Shown here: piece after piece, positions 41,935 through 49,176 of the stretch
Numbering within the stretch: position 1 is the stretch's first letter
Layout of the letters: each line of letters opens with the position of its first letter
Origin: Verrucomicrobiota bacterium
GTDB taxonomy: Bacteria > Verrucomicrobiota > Verrucomicrobiia > Opitutales > Opitutaceae
Length of the DNA stretch: 64,000 nt
Direction: 5' to 3'
NCBI GenBank assembly: GCA_023432225.1
Contig: JAEYUW010000039.1
Span: forward strand, 1-64,000
The notes under the pieces: generated by a model
Database searches by the model: none
Told to the model about the DNA's origin: nothing
Seen by the model: only the letters and a program-made list of their open reading frames with translations
Translations under genes and position numbers: made by a program

Positions 41935-44733
41935 TTAAGGTGCTTCCAACGTGGAAGCGGATAGGGGGTCTACGGCGCGGTAGCCGCTCCGCTTTAGCGC
42001 TTCGAGGAACGGGCGCGCGCCAGCCTGATCGCCGAGGAGGAGATGTGCTTGGGCGAGCGGATCAAGCAGGCGCCAGTCGCGCGCATTGCGTTCGGTGTGA
42101 GCAGTGAGAATCGTGATGACGTCCTGCCTCAGGCGCGCCGCCTCATCGCGTGCGCCGATCGCCGACCGGATCCGACCTGCCAACAGGGCGCTTCGAGCGT
42201 ATTCGGACAGGGTCCAGACGTCAGACGCGACGTCGCTTTCAACCAGCGGCTGCAAGATTGACAAAGCGCGAAGCGCAGAGCCGAGCGCTTGCTCGGGTGC
42301 GTCCGGGAAAAGGAGGCGAGCTTCCAAGCGGGCCGCAAGGGCGGCGCGCCTTTGAATGGCTCGCTGAGTCGGCTCCTGGCGGAGGAGATTCTCCACCAGC
42401 GGCCGTGTTGTCTCGAGGAGTTTCTCTGCCGCGGGTCGATCAACCACCAGCAGCACCTCGACTTGATGCAGCGCAACAAAAGACGCTTCGCCGAGGCGTT
42501 GCAGGTTCGCGGGATCGTGTGACAACAGAGCCTCATAGATCGCTCTGGCCTCTTTGAAATGCTCGAGTGCTCCCAGAAGATCGCCGCGGACGGCACGGAT
42601 TTGCGCGGCGAAGAAAAGCGCCTCTGCGCGCCGCGCCTTCCAGCGCGGGACTGTCGGCTCTTGATTGCTCAATCTCAGAGCGATGTCGGCGAGCTCGCCG
42701 TAGTGACGGAGCGCATCCTCGAATCTGCCGTCCGCTTCCGCCACCCGCCCGAGCCAGGACGCGTTATCGGCCAGTTGGGCGCGCAGCGGAATGTCCTCCG
42801 GTTTTGTCTCCAGCAGACGCGTTCTGAGGTCGCGAACGGAGAGCAACCCTGCACGGGCGGCGGCGAGATTGCCGCGGTCGAATTCCAGCACGGCGAGGTT
42901 GTGTTCGCCCGAACTTTGCTCGATCAGCGCGCGGGACGTCGGGCCTTCCAACTTGGTTAGCGCGACCGTGGAATCTCGGTAGCGCGTCAGCCATTCACGG
43001 GCCTGAGTGAAATCTCCGCGTCGGCGGGCGGTGAAGCCGATCCAGAATTCGGCCTGCGCGCGCTCGAAGAGCATGTCGGCGTTTTGCGGGTGGCGCGTCA
43101 CGAGGGCGGCGGTGCGCTGGTAGGCCGTCTCGAAGGCTTTCGCGGCGTCGGCGTAGCGCGCTTGGTCGAGACGGATTTCGCCGATCTGCGTGAGGGCTTT
43201 GGCCTGTTGCGTGAGCGCGGTGTCGGTCAGGTCCTTCGGGTCGGCGGCGGCGAAGTGCGCCATGGCTTTGTCGCCGACGGCGTCGAGCAGGCCGAGCTTG
43301 CCGATCTTTTTCAGCTCTGCGCGGAAGTCGCCGAGCATGAAGCTGAGCAACGCCTCGGCTTGTTCCTGGCGGCGTTGGGCGTCGGCACGAGCGGCGGCTT
43401 CGGCGCGCTGTGCGGCTTGGGCGGCGTCGCGCTCGGTGCGGGCGACGGCTTCGGCGCGGCGGGCGCGCTGGGCTTGCACGGTGCTCACCACCGTGCCGGC
43501 GATGAGCGAGGCGGCGATGGCGGCGGCGCTGGCGGTCGCGAGGCGGTGGCGGGAAATGAATTTGCGCGCGCGGTAAACTGCGTCGGGCGGACGCGCGGTG
43601 ACGGTTTCGCGGCGGAGGTGGCGGCGGACATCCTCGGCGAGCTCGAAGGCCGTGCCGTAGCGGCGGGCGCGGTCCTTTTCGAGGCAGCGCATTACGATCC
43701 AGTCGAGATCGCCGCGGAGCACCGAACTCAGTTGCACGGGCGCGGCGTTGCGGGCTTGCGCGATGGTGGCGCGGTCGGCGTCGGTGAGCGTGGCGAGGCG
43801 CGTGGACGGGCGCGGTGGATCGACTTCGCGGATGATGCGACGAATCTCGGCGACGCCGGCCTGGAGGAGCGATTGCGGATCGTAGGGCGGGCGGCCGCTG
43901 AGCAGTTCGTAGAGGAGGACGCCGAGCGAGTAGACGTCGCTGCGCGTGTCGATATCGAGATCGCGCGCCTCGACTTGCTCGGGGCTCATGTAGGCGGGCG
44001 TCCCGATCATCTGATCGAGCTGCGTGATGAGCGTGTGTTGCGCGAGGCGGCCTTGCGTGGCTTTGGCGATGCCGAAGTCGATCACCTTGGGCATCGGAAC
44101 GTCGTCGTGCATCGCGACGAGGATGTTCGACGGTTTCACGTCGCGATGGATGATGCCCTTTTGGTGCGCGTGTTGGACGGCGAGGCAGACGCGGGCGAAG
44201 AGATCGAGGCGCTGCTCGGTCGTGAGGCGGTGTTCGTCGCAGAAGCGCGTGATCGGCAGGCCGTCGACGAACTCCATCACGAAGAACGGTCGGCCGGTGG
44301 CCGTGGCGCCAGCGTCGAACACGCGGGCAATGCCCGGGTGATCCATCATGGCCAGCGCCTGGCGCTCGGCCTCGAAGCGCGCGATGACTTCGCGCGTGTC
44401 CATGCCAAGCTTGATGATTTTCAGCGCGACATTGCGGCGGACGGGTTCGGTTTGCTCCGCGAGGTAGACGACGCCGCAGCCGCCTTCGCCGAGGCGACGA
44501 CGGAGAATATAGGCGCCGATCTGGTCGCCGATTTTTTCCTCGGGCAGCTCCGGGCGGACAACGGCGGGTTGATCCAGAAAACCGTGGGCCGCGGCGGCGT
44601 TGCCGGCGAGCAGGGCCTCGATGCGGGCGCGCTGCGCGGGATCGTCGGCGCAAGCGCGGTCGAGGAATGCCGAACGCTCCGCGGGTGGCAGCTCGAGGGC
44701 ATCGGCGAAAATTTCGTCGTCGGGGCGTTTCAA
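41935..44733 (-). CDS. Membrane Ser/Thr protein kinase with C-terminal TPR-like domain
   Basis: A 932-residue Hanks-type kinase. The cytoplasmic kinase domain (about 72-375) has GEGGCGVV (82-89), the ATP lysine K105 in VALKIIK, HRDVKPSN (196-203), DFG (219-221) and TPAYMSPEQ (245-253), so it should be active. One membrane helix is at about 399-419, then a coiled coil of Arg/Ala/Glu (420-460) and about 470 residues of TPR-like helices that would lie outside the cytoplasm. The gene starts with TTG. This layout, with an ECF sigma gene of the Sig-70_X6 type just upstream, is common in Planctomycetes, Verrucomicrobia and Acidobacteria. It is in one unit with the 151-aa protein. Confidence 0.9.
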   Translation of the reverse strand: MKRPDDEIFADALELPPAERSAFLDRACADDPAQRARIEALLAGNAAAAHGFLDQPAVVRPELPEEKIGDQIGAYILRRRLGEGGCGVVYLAEQTEPVRRNVALKIIKLGMDTREVIARFEAERQALAMMDHPGIARVFDAGATATGRPFFVMEFVDGLPITRFCDEHRLTTEQRLDLFARVCLAVQHAHQKGIIHRDVKPSNILVAMHDDVPMPKVIDFGIAKATQGRLAQHTLITQLDQMIGTPAYMSPEQVEARDLDIDTRSDVYSLGVLLYELLSGRPPYDPQSLLQAGVAEIRRIIREVDPPRPSTRLATLTDADRATIAQARNAAPVQLSSVLRGDLDWIVMRCLEKDRARRYGTAFELAEDVRRHLRRETVTARPPDAVYRARKFISRHRLATASAAAIAASLIAGTVVSTVQAQRARRAEAVARTERDAAQAAQRAEAAARADAQRRQEQAEALLSFMLGDFRAELKKIGKLGLLDAVGDKAMAHFAAADPKDLTDTALTQQAKALTQIGEIRLDQARYADAAKAFETAYQRTAALVTRHPQNADMLFERAQAEFWIGFTARRRGDFTQAREWLTRYRDSTVALTKLEGPTSRALIEQSSGEHNLAVLEFDRGNLAAARAGLLSVRDLRTRLLETKPEDIPLRAQLADNASWLGRVAEADGRFEDALRHYGELADIALRLSNQEPTVPRWKARRAEALFFAAQIRAVRGDLLGALEHFKEARAIYEALLSHDPANLQRLGEASFVALHQVEVLLVVDRPAAEKLLETTRPLVENLLRQEPTQRAIQRRAALAARLEARLLFPDAPEQALGSALRALSILQPLVESDVASDVWTLSEYARSALLAGRIRSAIGARDEAARLRQDVITILTAHTERNARDWRLLDPLAQAHLLLGDQAGARPFLEALKRSGYRAVDPLSASTLEAP

Positions 44734-44813
44734 ATGGCGGTGTTAAGTGCGAAGAGAGGGCCCAAGTGTGCTCTCATGCGCGTTTTTCCGGTGGAAGGGG
44801 ACAAGAGAGTGGC

Positions 44814-44998
44814 CCACGGAATACACAGAACACACGGAAGAAGCAGAGGAGCAGACCACGAAATACACTAAATACACGAAAGGAGAGATGAGGCCGGCGA
44901 GCGTCGTAGTTCTTTCGTGTGTTTGGTGTGTTTCGTGGTTTCTCGACGGGCGGTGCGGGAGGAAACGCAATCGCGGAACTTTTCGTGTGTTCTGTGGA
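44814..44998. repeat. Nested pairs of CACAGAA/CACGAAA short-period repeats
   Basis: Four elements lie in the gap between the kinase and ECF genes: 44814-44840 (plus), 44856-44884 (plus), 44912-44941 (minus) and 44979-44998 (minus). The outer two and the inner two face each other, so one inverted pair is nested inside another. Units are CACAGAA, CACACGGAA, TACACGAAA and the like, and each element begins with CCAC. Confidence 0.8.
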
Positions 44999-45008
44999 CC
45001 TCGAGCAT

Positions 45009-45569
45009 TCAGCCGCGGAGACGGGTGACTTCGTTGAAGAGCCAGGCGCGGGCGTAGGCCCAGTCGCGCTTCGCGGTGCGGTGGGAGATGTCTAGGGTGT
45101 CGGCGGCTTCCTCCAGGGTGAGGCCGCCGAAGTATTTCAACTTCACGAGCTCGGCTTTGCGCGCGTCGTGCGCGGCGAGGGCTTCGAGGGCATCGTTCAC
45201 GAGGAGGAGTTCGTCGTCAGTCGTGGGCGCGGCGAGATCGAATCCCGTGATGTCGGCGCTGACCTTCTCCGCGCCGGCGCCGCGGCGGATGGCGTGCTTG
45301 CGGCGGGCGCTGTCGATGAGGATGCGACGCATGCTCTCGGCCGCGGCGGCGAAAAAATGCCGGCGGTTCGCCCAGTTCGGCTGGGCGTCGCCGCCGAGGC
45401 GCAGCCAGGCTTCGTGGACGAGCGCAGTCGGTTGCAGCGTGATGGCAGAAGACTCGCGCGCGAGTTTGGCGGCGGCGAGCCGGCGCAACTCGTCGTAAAC
45501 GAGGGCGAGCAACTCGGTCGGATCGGAAGGTGTGTCGGCTTCCGGCGGCGGCGGTTCGGCGGGGATCAC
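45009..45569 (-). CDS. ECF sigma factor, Sig-70_X6 type
   Basis: A 186-residue ECF sigma factor. Region 2 contains ELLALVYDELRRLAAAKLAR and TALVHEAWLRLGG, followed by NRRHFFAAAAESMRRILIDS. Region 4 contains YFGGLTLEEAADTLDISHRTAKRDWAYARAWL. These are the marks of the Sig-70_X6 (TIGR02999) group, which usually sits beside Ser/Thr kinases rather than anti-sigma factors. The start is GTG. The stop is 276 nt ahead of the kinase start, with nested repeats between, so co-transcription is likely but not certain. No anti-sigma gene is present. Confidence 0.88.
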   Translation of the reverse strand: MIPAEPPPPEADTPSDPTELLALVYDELRRLAAAKLARESSAITLQPTALVHEAWLRLGGDAQPNWANRRHFFAAAAESMRRILIDSARRKHAIRRGAGAEKVSADITGFDLAAPTTDDELLLVNDALEALAAHDARKAELVKLKYFGGLTLEEAADTLDISHRTAKRDWAYARAWLFNEVTRLRG

Positions 45570-45677
45570 CGTCGCGACTGTGGAGCGTGCGGCGACGAGG
45601 CTAAATCAAAAAATGCAGGCGATGGGGGCGATGACGCAGAGAGGAACGGCTGGCGGCACGGAATCGACACGACGCTC

Positions 45678-45740
45678 GTAGGTGGAGCGGATTGACCTCA
45701 ATCCGCTTCGAGTGCCTGCGAGTCAGCGCGCTCCACCTCG
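45678..45740. repeat. REP pair, GTAGGTGGAGCG family
   Basis: The left copy GTAGGTGGAGCGGATTGACC is followed by the matching TCAATCCGC. The right copy ends with inverted GGAGCGCGCTGACTCGCAGG. This copy shows that the GGTG-headed family also has a GTAG in front. Confidence 0.75.
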
Positions 45741-45788
45741 CGAGACGAGTTCCGCGGGGTGCATTGGCATCGTGAGGCGAGGGCGGGG

Positions 45789-45814
45789 CGGCTCGTTCGG
45801 AGAACTCGCCCTAC
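45789..45814 (-). repeat. Single REP, GTAGGGC family
   Basis: On the minus strand GTAGGGCGAGTTCTCCGAAC is followed by GAGCC. The stem is GGC(G)AGTTC with GAAC(G)AGCC. Confidence 0.65.
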
Positions 45815-45840
45815 CGTCCTGTTTTTGCGCGAGCCTCCGC

Positions 45841-45926
45841 AGTGGTCGTCGCGGTCCAGCGACGACGCGAGCATCGAAAGTGGCGGTGCGGGCTGAAGTC
45901 GCCGGGGGGGACACGGGCGACCACCT
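45841..45926. repeat. REP pair, GTGGTCGC family
   Basis: The left copy GTGGTCGTCGCGGTCCAGCG has a perfect 8-bp stem (GTCGTCGC/GCGACGAC). The right copy is inverted and reads GGTGGTCGCCCGTGTCCCCC on the minus strand. Confidence 0.7.
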
Positions 45927-45938
45927 GTTCTGCGCGGC

Positions 45939-47069
45939 TCAGCCGCGGCCGCGGGTCGGGATGCCGGCCCACTTGGAGAGTTCGCGGTGGAGCTTGGTCA
46001 CACGCTCGACTTGGCCCTTCGACGGGAAGCGCTCGTAGAAGCCGTCGTTGCGGAACTGCGCGATCTGCTCCGTCCACGGCGCGAGGCGTGCGGCCCAGCG
46101 GTCGACGCGGCCGTCGGCGGGTTCGGCGTCGGCGGCGCTGAGGTCGGCGCAGACGCGGAGCATGGCTTTCAGCGCGACGGGCTTCGTGACCATATAGGCG
46201 TTGTTGCCCCAAGCTTCGCCCCAGACGCGCGCGGCGGCTTTGAGGAAGTCGCGCACTTGCTCGTAATAGCGGAGCGCGGCGCGCTTGTCGGTGCCGGCGG
46301 GCTCGATCTCTTTCCACGCGAGTTTCACCCAGCGGTGGATCTCGTTGAAGAGTTCGGCTTGGAGAATCCACTTCTCCTGCTTGGAGCGGCCGCCGAGGCG
46401 GTTGATGCGGTATTGGAGCGGGCTGTCGTCGGCGCGGTAGAGTTGCTCGGCGATGTGCGCGGCGAAGCGGCGGTCGGGCTCGGCCCAGGAGACGCGTTCG
46501 TAAAGATCGATGAGGTGGCTCTTGTTGATGCGTGTCGGCGTGGAGTTGATGATGACGAACATCTCCGTGGCGAAGTCGTCACTGCGGCCGTCGAAGATCA
46601 CGCACGGGACGTTGATGTTCTTCGCCTCCTCGGGATGCGTGCGCATGTAGAATTCAAGTGCGGCGAGCCGGTGCTGGCCGTCGATCACGAGGAATTTTTC
46701 GGCGGGCTCCTGGAGTTTGCCGACGCCAGAGTTGTCGCTCCAGGCCTCGAAGCCGAGCGTCTGCGGCGTGAAGAGCAGCACCGTGCCGGGGATGGGCGGT
46801 TGCGTGACGGCAGTCTCGTAGAAATTGCGGATCGCGCGGATTTTCGGGCGCGACATCTCACGCTGGAACGCCTGATCGCTGCGCTCGACGCGCGCGATGA
46901 ATTGCGCGACGTCGTCCTCGGCGGGGAGCTCCTCGGGTTTGATCTGCGCGCCGGCTTCGTCGTAGAAGCGCGAGATGAAGCGGACTTTTTCGAGGAGGCG
47001 GTCGGACGGGTAGGAGGCGAAGTAGAAGCGGGCGTCTTTTTGGCGAATTTGCGTGGCGATGAGGCTCAT
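45939..47069 (-). CDS. DGQHR-domain protein (DndB-like)
   Basis: A 376-residue cytoplasmic protein with the DGQHR signature (LVIDGQHRLAALEF, motif at 130-134), an N-terminal FYFASYPSDRL segment and the later MFVIINSTPTRINKSHL. DGQHR proteins include DndB, a regulator of DNA phosphorothioation, and many solo proteins of unknown role, some in mobile or defence islands. No dnd, restriction or mobile genes are nearby, so it is a solo member. A longer frame extends to 47570 but lacks similarity; the ATG at 47069 is preceded by a plausible promoter. It ends inside a GCGGCTGAGCCGCG palindrome. Confidence 0.8.
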   Translation of the reverse strand: MSLIATQIRQKDARFYFASYPSDRLLEKVRFISRFYDEAGAQIKPEELPAEDDVAQFIARVERSDQAFQREMSRPKIRAIRNFYETAVTQPPIPGTVLLFTPQTLGFEAWSDNSGVGKLQEPAEKFLVIDGQHRLAALEFYMRTHPEEAKNINVPCVIFDGRSDDFATEMFVIINSTPTRINKSHLIDLYERVSWAEPDRRFAAHIAEQLYRADDSPLQYRINRLGGRSKQEKWILQAELFNEIHRWVKLAWKEIEPAGTDKRAALRYYEQVRDFLKAAARVWGEAWGNNAYMVTKPVALKAMLRVCADLSAADAEPADGRVDRWAARLAPWTEQIAQFRNDGFYERFPSKGQVERVTKLHRELSKWAGIPTRGRG

Positions 47070-47132
47070 GGTGGTGGAGTCGGGCGGGGACGATTGGAAG
47101 GGAATCGCGCCGAACCGAAGGCGCGTATCCGG

Positions 47133-47160
47133 ATGATACCTGTGCGACTCAGCGCCGCAA
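47133..47160 (-). promoter_or_regulatory. Sigma-70-like promoter candidate for the DGQHR gene
   Basis: On the minus strand TTGCGG (47160-47155) and TATCAT (47138-47133) are spaced by 16 nt, 64 nt upstream of the start codon. Confidence 0.35.
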
Positions 47161-47240
47161 GTGACGTTCCGGAGAAATCTGTGCAACGCGGGGCCGTGCG
47201 GGCGGAGCTCGGCGTGAGAGCGGAGCGTTTGGGATTGAGC

Positions 47241-47320
47241 GCGGCGGCGACGGAGTGCCGCCCTCCAATTGGGGCGCGGGGTTGTGCTCGGTCTGGAGGG
47301 CGCCGCTCTGTCGGCGCCGC
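47241..47320. repeat. REP-like pair with GGAG head
   Basis: The minus copy reads TTGGAGGGCGGCACTCCGTC followed by GCCGCC. The plus copy (47293-47320) reads CTGGAGGGCGCCGCTCTGTC followed by GGCGCC. The stems GGCGGC/GCCGCC and GGCGCC/GGCGCC differ by compensated bases. Confidence 0.7.
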
Positions 47321-47323
47321 GTC

Positions 47324-47656
47324 TCAGTATTCGGCGGGCTCGCGGTGCGGCGGCGGATGCGCGGCGTCGTCGGCGAAGAGGCGCTCGTAGCCGTCGTAGG
47401 GTTGCAGTTCGTGCAGCTCGAATTCGATGCGGCCGGCGCGGGCGAGGGGCAGCGCGGCGAGGTGATCTCGGGCGGCGGTGAAGCTCGGGCATTCGAGCAG
47501 GAGCACGGCGTGACGCTCGGGCGCGGTGAACCAGATATCGCGGACGATGCCGGCTTTCTGGAGCTGCCACACAGCGGCGGCTTCGTGGCGGAGCAAATCG
47601 GGCAGGTCGGCGCGGGGGAGCGCGGGCAGCTCACGTTCGAGGGCGAGATAGCGCAT
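47324..47656 (-). CDS. Muconolactone-isomerase-like (MIase) ferredoxin-fold protein
   Basis: A 110-residue protein with the pattern of the small dimeric alpha/beta-barrel MIase family: an N-terminal helix with AVWQLQKAGIVRDIWF, a strand HAVLLLECPSFTAARDHLAA and LPLARAGRIEFELHELQP. In true muconolactone isomerases the matching parts are QLQ..GxWxHLWR and LPLFPYMxIxVTPL. The ends are tailored differently (PPPHREPAEY), and there is no catabolic cluster here, so the reaction is unknown. It is on the same strand as the three small genes to its right. Confidence 0.65.
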   Translation of the reverse strand: MRYLALERELPALPRADLPDLLRHEAAAVWQLQKAGIVRDIWFTAPERHAVLLLECPSFTAARDHLAALPLARAGRIEFELHELQPYDGYERLFADDAAHPPPHREPAEY

Positions 47657-47698
47657 GACGGGATGGGGTTGAAGGAACAGGAAACGCTCGTGGGCGCC

Positions 47699-48271
47699 TC
47701 AAGCGAGGTCTACGACGAGGTGGCAGCGCCAGCCGCCGCGGCGCACGGTTTCGACGAGTTTCACGGGTATCCGGCGGCCGAGGGCGGCCTCGAAAATCGC
47801 TTCGTGGGAGGCGCGGGTGCATTCGCAGTGCAGATCGTTGGGCCGCGCCGGCCGGTTGCGTGCCGCGGGGCAGTAGCACTTGTTGCCGCCGTAGATGATG
47901 TGCACGAGGGTGCCTTCGCGCTCGATGATGAAATTCTGGCGATACGCTTCGATCAGCTTCGCGGGGTTGCCGCGGCCGGCGGCGGCGATGTCCTGCTTGA
48001 ACGAGTGGCGCCGGTAACAACCGCGTCCGCAGGCCTCGAGCAGCTTCACGCGCGCGGTCGGGTCGACCTCCTGGTCGATGGCTTCAAAAAGATCAGAGAG
48101 CCAGTTGTTCACGAACTGGTTTTCGTCGCGGGCGCGTTGCAGCGCCTCGTCGACAGGTGTTGTCGTGGCCGGAGGCGTTTCCGCGGCGTCGGCGCTGGAG
48201 CCGAACGCGAGCGCGATGCAGGACGCGCAGGCGAGTTGCGAGGTGGTGCGGAGGAATTCGGAGCGATTCAT
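47699..48271 (-). CDS. Cysteine-rich exported protein, DUF6144-like
   Basis: A 190-residue protein starting NRSEFLRTTSQLACASCIAL, a Tat-like or lipoprotein-type export signal ending near ADA (residues 27-29). The mature part has conserved-looking cysteine and histidine clusters: EACGRGCYRRH, NKCYCPAAR, LHCECTRASHEAIFEAALGR and WRCHLVVDL. This pattern matches my recollection of DUF6144, which is linked to ATC-hydrolase-like folds. Metal or cluster binding is possible. It lies 33 nt downstream of the DUF3788 gene. Confidence 0.6.
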   Translation of the reverse strand: MNRSEFLRTTSQLACASCIALAFGSSADAAETPPATTTPVDEALQRARDENQFVNNWLSDLFEAIDQEVDPTARVKLLEACGRGCYRRHSFKQDIAAAGRGNPAKLIEAYRQNFIIEREGTLVHIIYGGNKCYCPAARNRPARPNDLHCECTRASHEAIFEAALGRRIPVKLVETVRRGGWRCHLVVDLA

Positions 48272-48304
48272 GGGGAAAGGAAGCGACGTAGAGCTTGGTC
48301 GGGA

Positions 48305-48724
48305 TCAGTTGGCCGCCTTGATCGCGGCGAGTTGGCGCAGCGCGGGGAGGTCGCGTGCGGACTTGGCGACGAGACGCAGACCGGTGCCTTCGGGGTAACG
48401 CGGGGCGGTGTCGAGCGCGTGCCTGACCCGGGCCGGGAGGCGCGCAGCGCGGGCCGCGGCGACGGCTTTGTCGCCAAGGATGAACAGGACATTGAAGCCG
48501 CCGCGGCCCGGCGACAGCCAGACGATCGTGCGCTTCTTTTTCAGCACGCGCAGCGACCAGCCCCATTTCGGATTATGGCTTTTCCATTCGTGGCCGGTGG
48601 CGATTGCGTCGCGCGCGAGCGAGGCGAGCAGGTCGTCCCAACTCGTTTTGGCGGCGCCGAGCGCGTCGACGACGTCGGCGTCAATGGGCGGAGTTGGACG
48701 ATTGATGAAGGCGTTTTCGAGCAT
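48305..48724 (-). CDS. DUF3788 family protein
   Basis: A 139-residue cytoplasmic protein with the DUF3788 features: a leading PTPPIDADVVDALGAAKTSW, the basic HEWKSHNPKWGWSLRVLKKK core, VWLSPGRGGFNVLFILGDKA (the family's most constant stretch) and a tail ARYPEGTGLRL-like segment followed by a helix. Function is unknown; relatives often sit beside small-molecule enzymes. It is flanked by the DUF6144-like and TonB-C genes on the same strand with gaps of about 20-35 nt, consistent with one transcript. Confidence 0.75.
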   Translation of the reverse strand: MLENAFINRPTPPIDADVVDALGAAKTSWDDLLASLARDAIATGHEWKSHNPKWGWSLRVLKKKRTIVWLSPGRGGFNVLFILGDKAVAAARAARLPARVRHALDTAPRYPEGTGLRLVAKSARDLPALRQLAAIKAAN

Positions 48725-48745
48725 GGGGCGGTGCGTCCGTTGAGT

Positions 48746-49159
48746 TTAAGGGGCGTTCGCGGGCGGCGGCTTGAACCACAGTTCGACGGTCATTTGCGTC
48801 GAGACGGGGTGCTTCGTGGCGCTGACGCGACCGGGTTTGAATTTCCACTGGTTCACCGCGGCAACCGCCGCCTCGGCAAAGGGCGCGGGCGCACCGAACA
48901 GCGCGGTCGCGTGGCGCACGGTGCCTTCGCCAGTGACGACGAATGCCACGAACACGCGGCGTTCCGTGGGCTGGTCGATCCCACGCGGATACGCGGGCTC
49001 GACTCGCCGGACGAGCACCGGGGCGATGTGGTCCGGATCAGGCGCGGCCTGGGGTGGAAACGGGATCGGGTCCGCCGCGCGGAGGAGCGGCGCACCGGCG
49101 GCGAGCAGCAGCGCAACGAGCGCCGCTGCGTGACGGGGAAGTTGGGGTAGAGTTATCAT
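48746..49159 (-). CDS. Periplasmic TonB C-terminal domain protein
   Basis: A 137-residue protein with a cleavable-looking signal (about 1-28, ending LLRAADP) followed directly by a TonB_C domain: RRVEPAYPRGI (51-61), RVFVAFVVTGEGTVRHATAL (20 residues) and FAEAAVAAVNQWKFKPGR. It lacks the proline-rich linker and a clear retained membrane anchor, so it is not a classical energy-transducing TonB. Such short forms are common in Verrucomicrobia and Acidobacteria. It starts 17 nt after the stop of permease 9 and is therefore probably co-transcribed with it. Confidence 0.78.
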   Translation of the reverse strand: MITLPQLPRHAAALVALLLAAGAPLLRAADPIPFPPQAAPDPDHIAPVLVRRVEPAYPRGIDQPTERRVFVAFVVTGEGTVRHATALFGAPAPFAEAAVAAVNQWKFKPGRVSATKHPVSTQMTVELWFKPPPANAP

Positions 49160-49176
49160 GGCAGGGAAAGCAGTGG

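Larger units (their letters stand above)
45570..45938. other. Intergenic region with three REP clusters
   Basis: 369 nt between the ECF factor and the DGQHR protein gene. It holds REP elements at 45678-45740, 45789-45814 and 45841-45926. No gene is seen. It must also carry the ECF promoter; no TGTAAC element occurs here. Confidence 0.6.

Noticed and set aside
44747..45028. 93-codon plus-strand frame between kinase and ECF genes
   Set aside because: Encodes EYTEHTEEAEEQ and similar strings from the nested short-period repeats.
48746..49159. Classical TonB energy transducer
   Set aside because: Lacks the proline-rich spacer and a retained N-terminal anchor; no ExbB/ExbD genes nearby.
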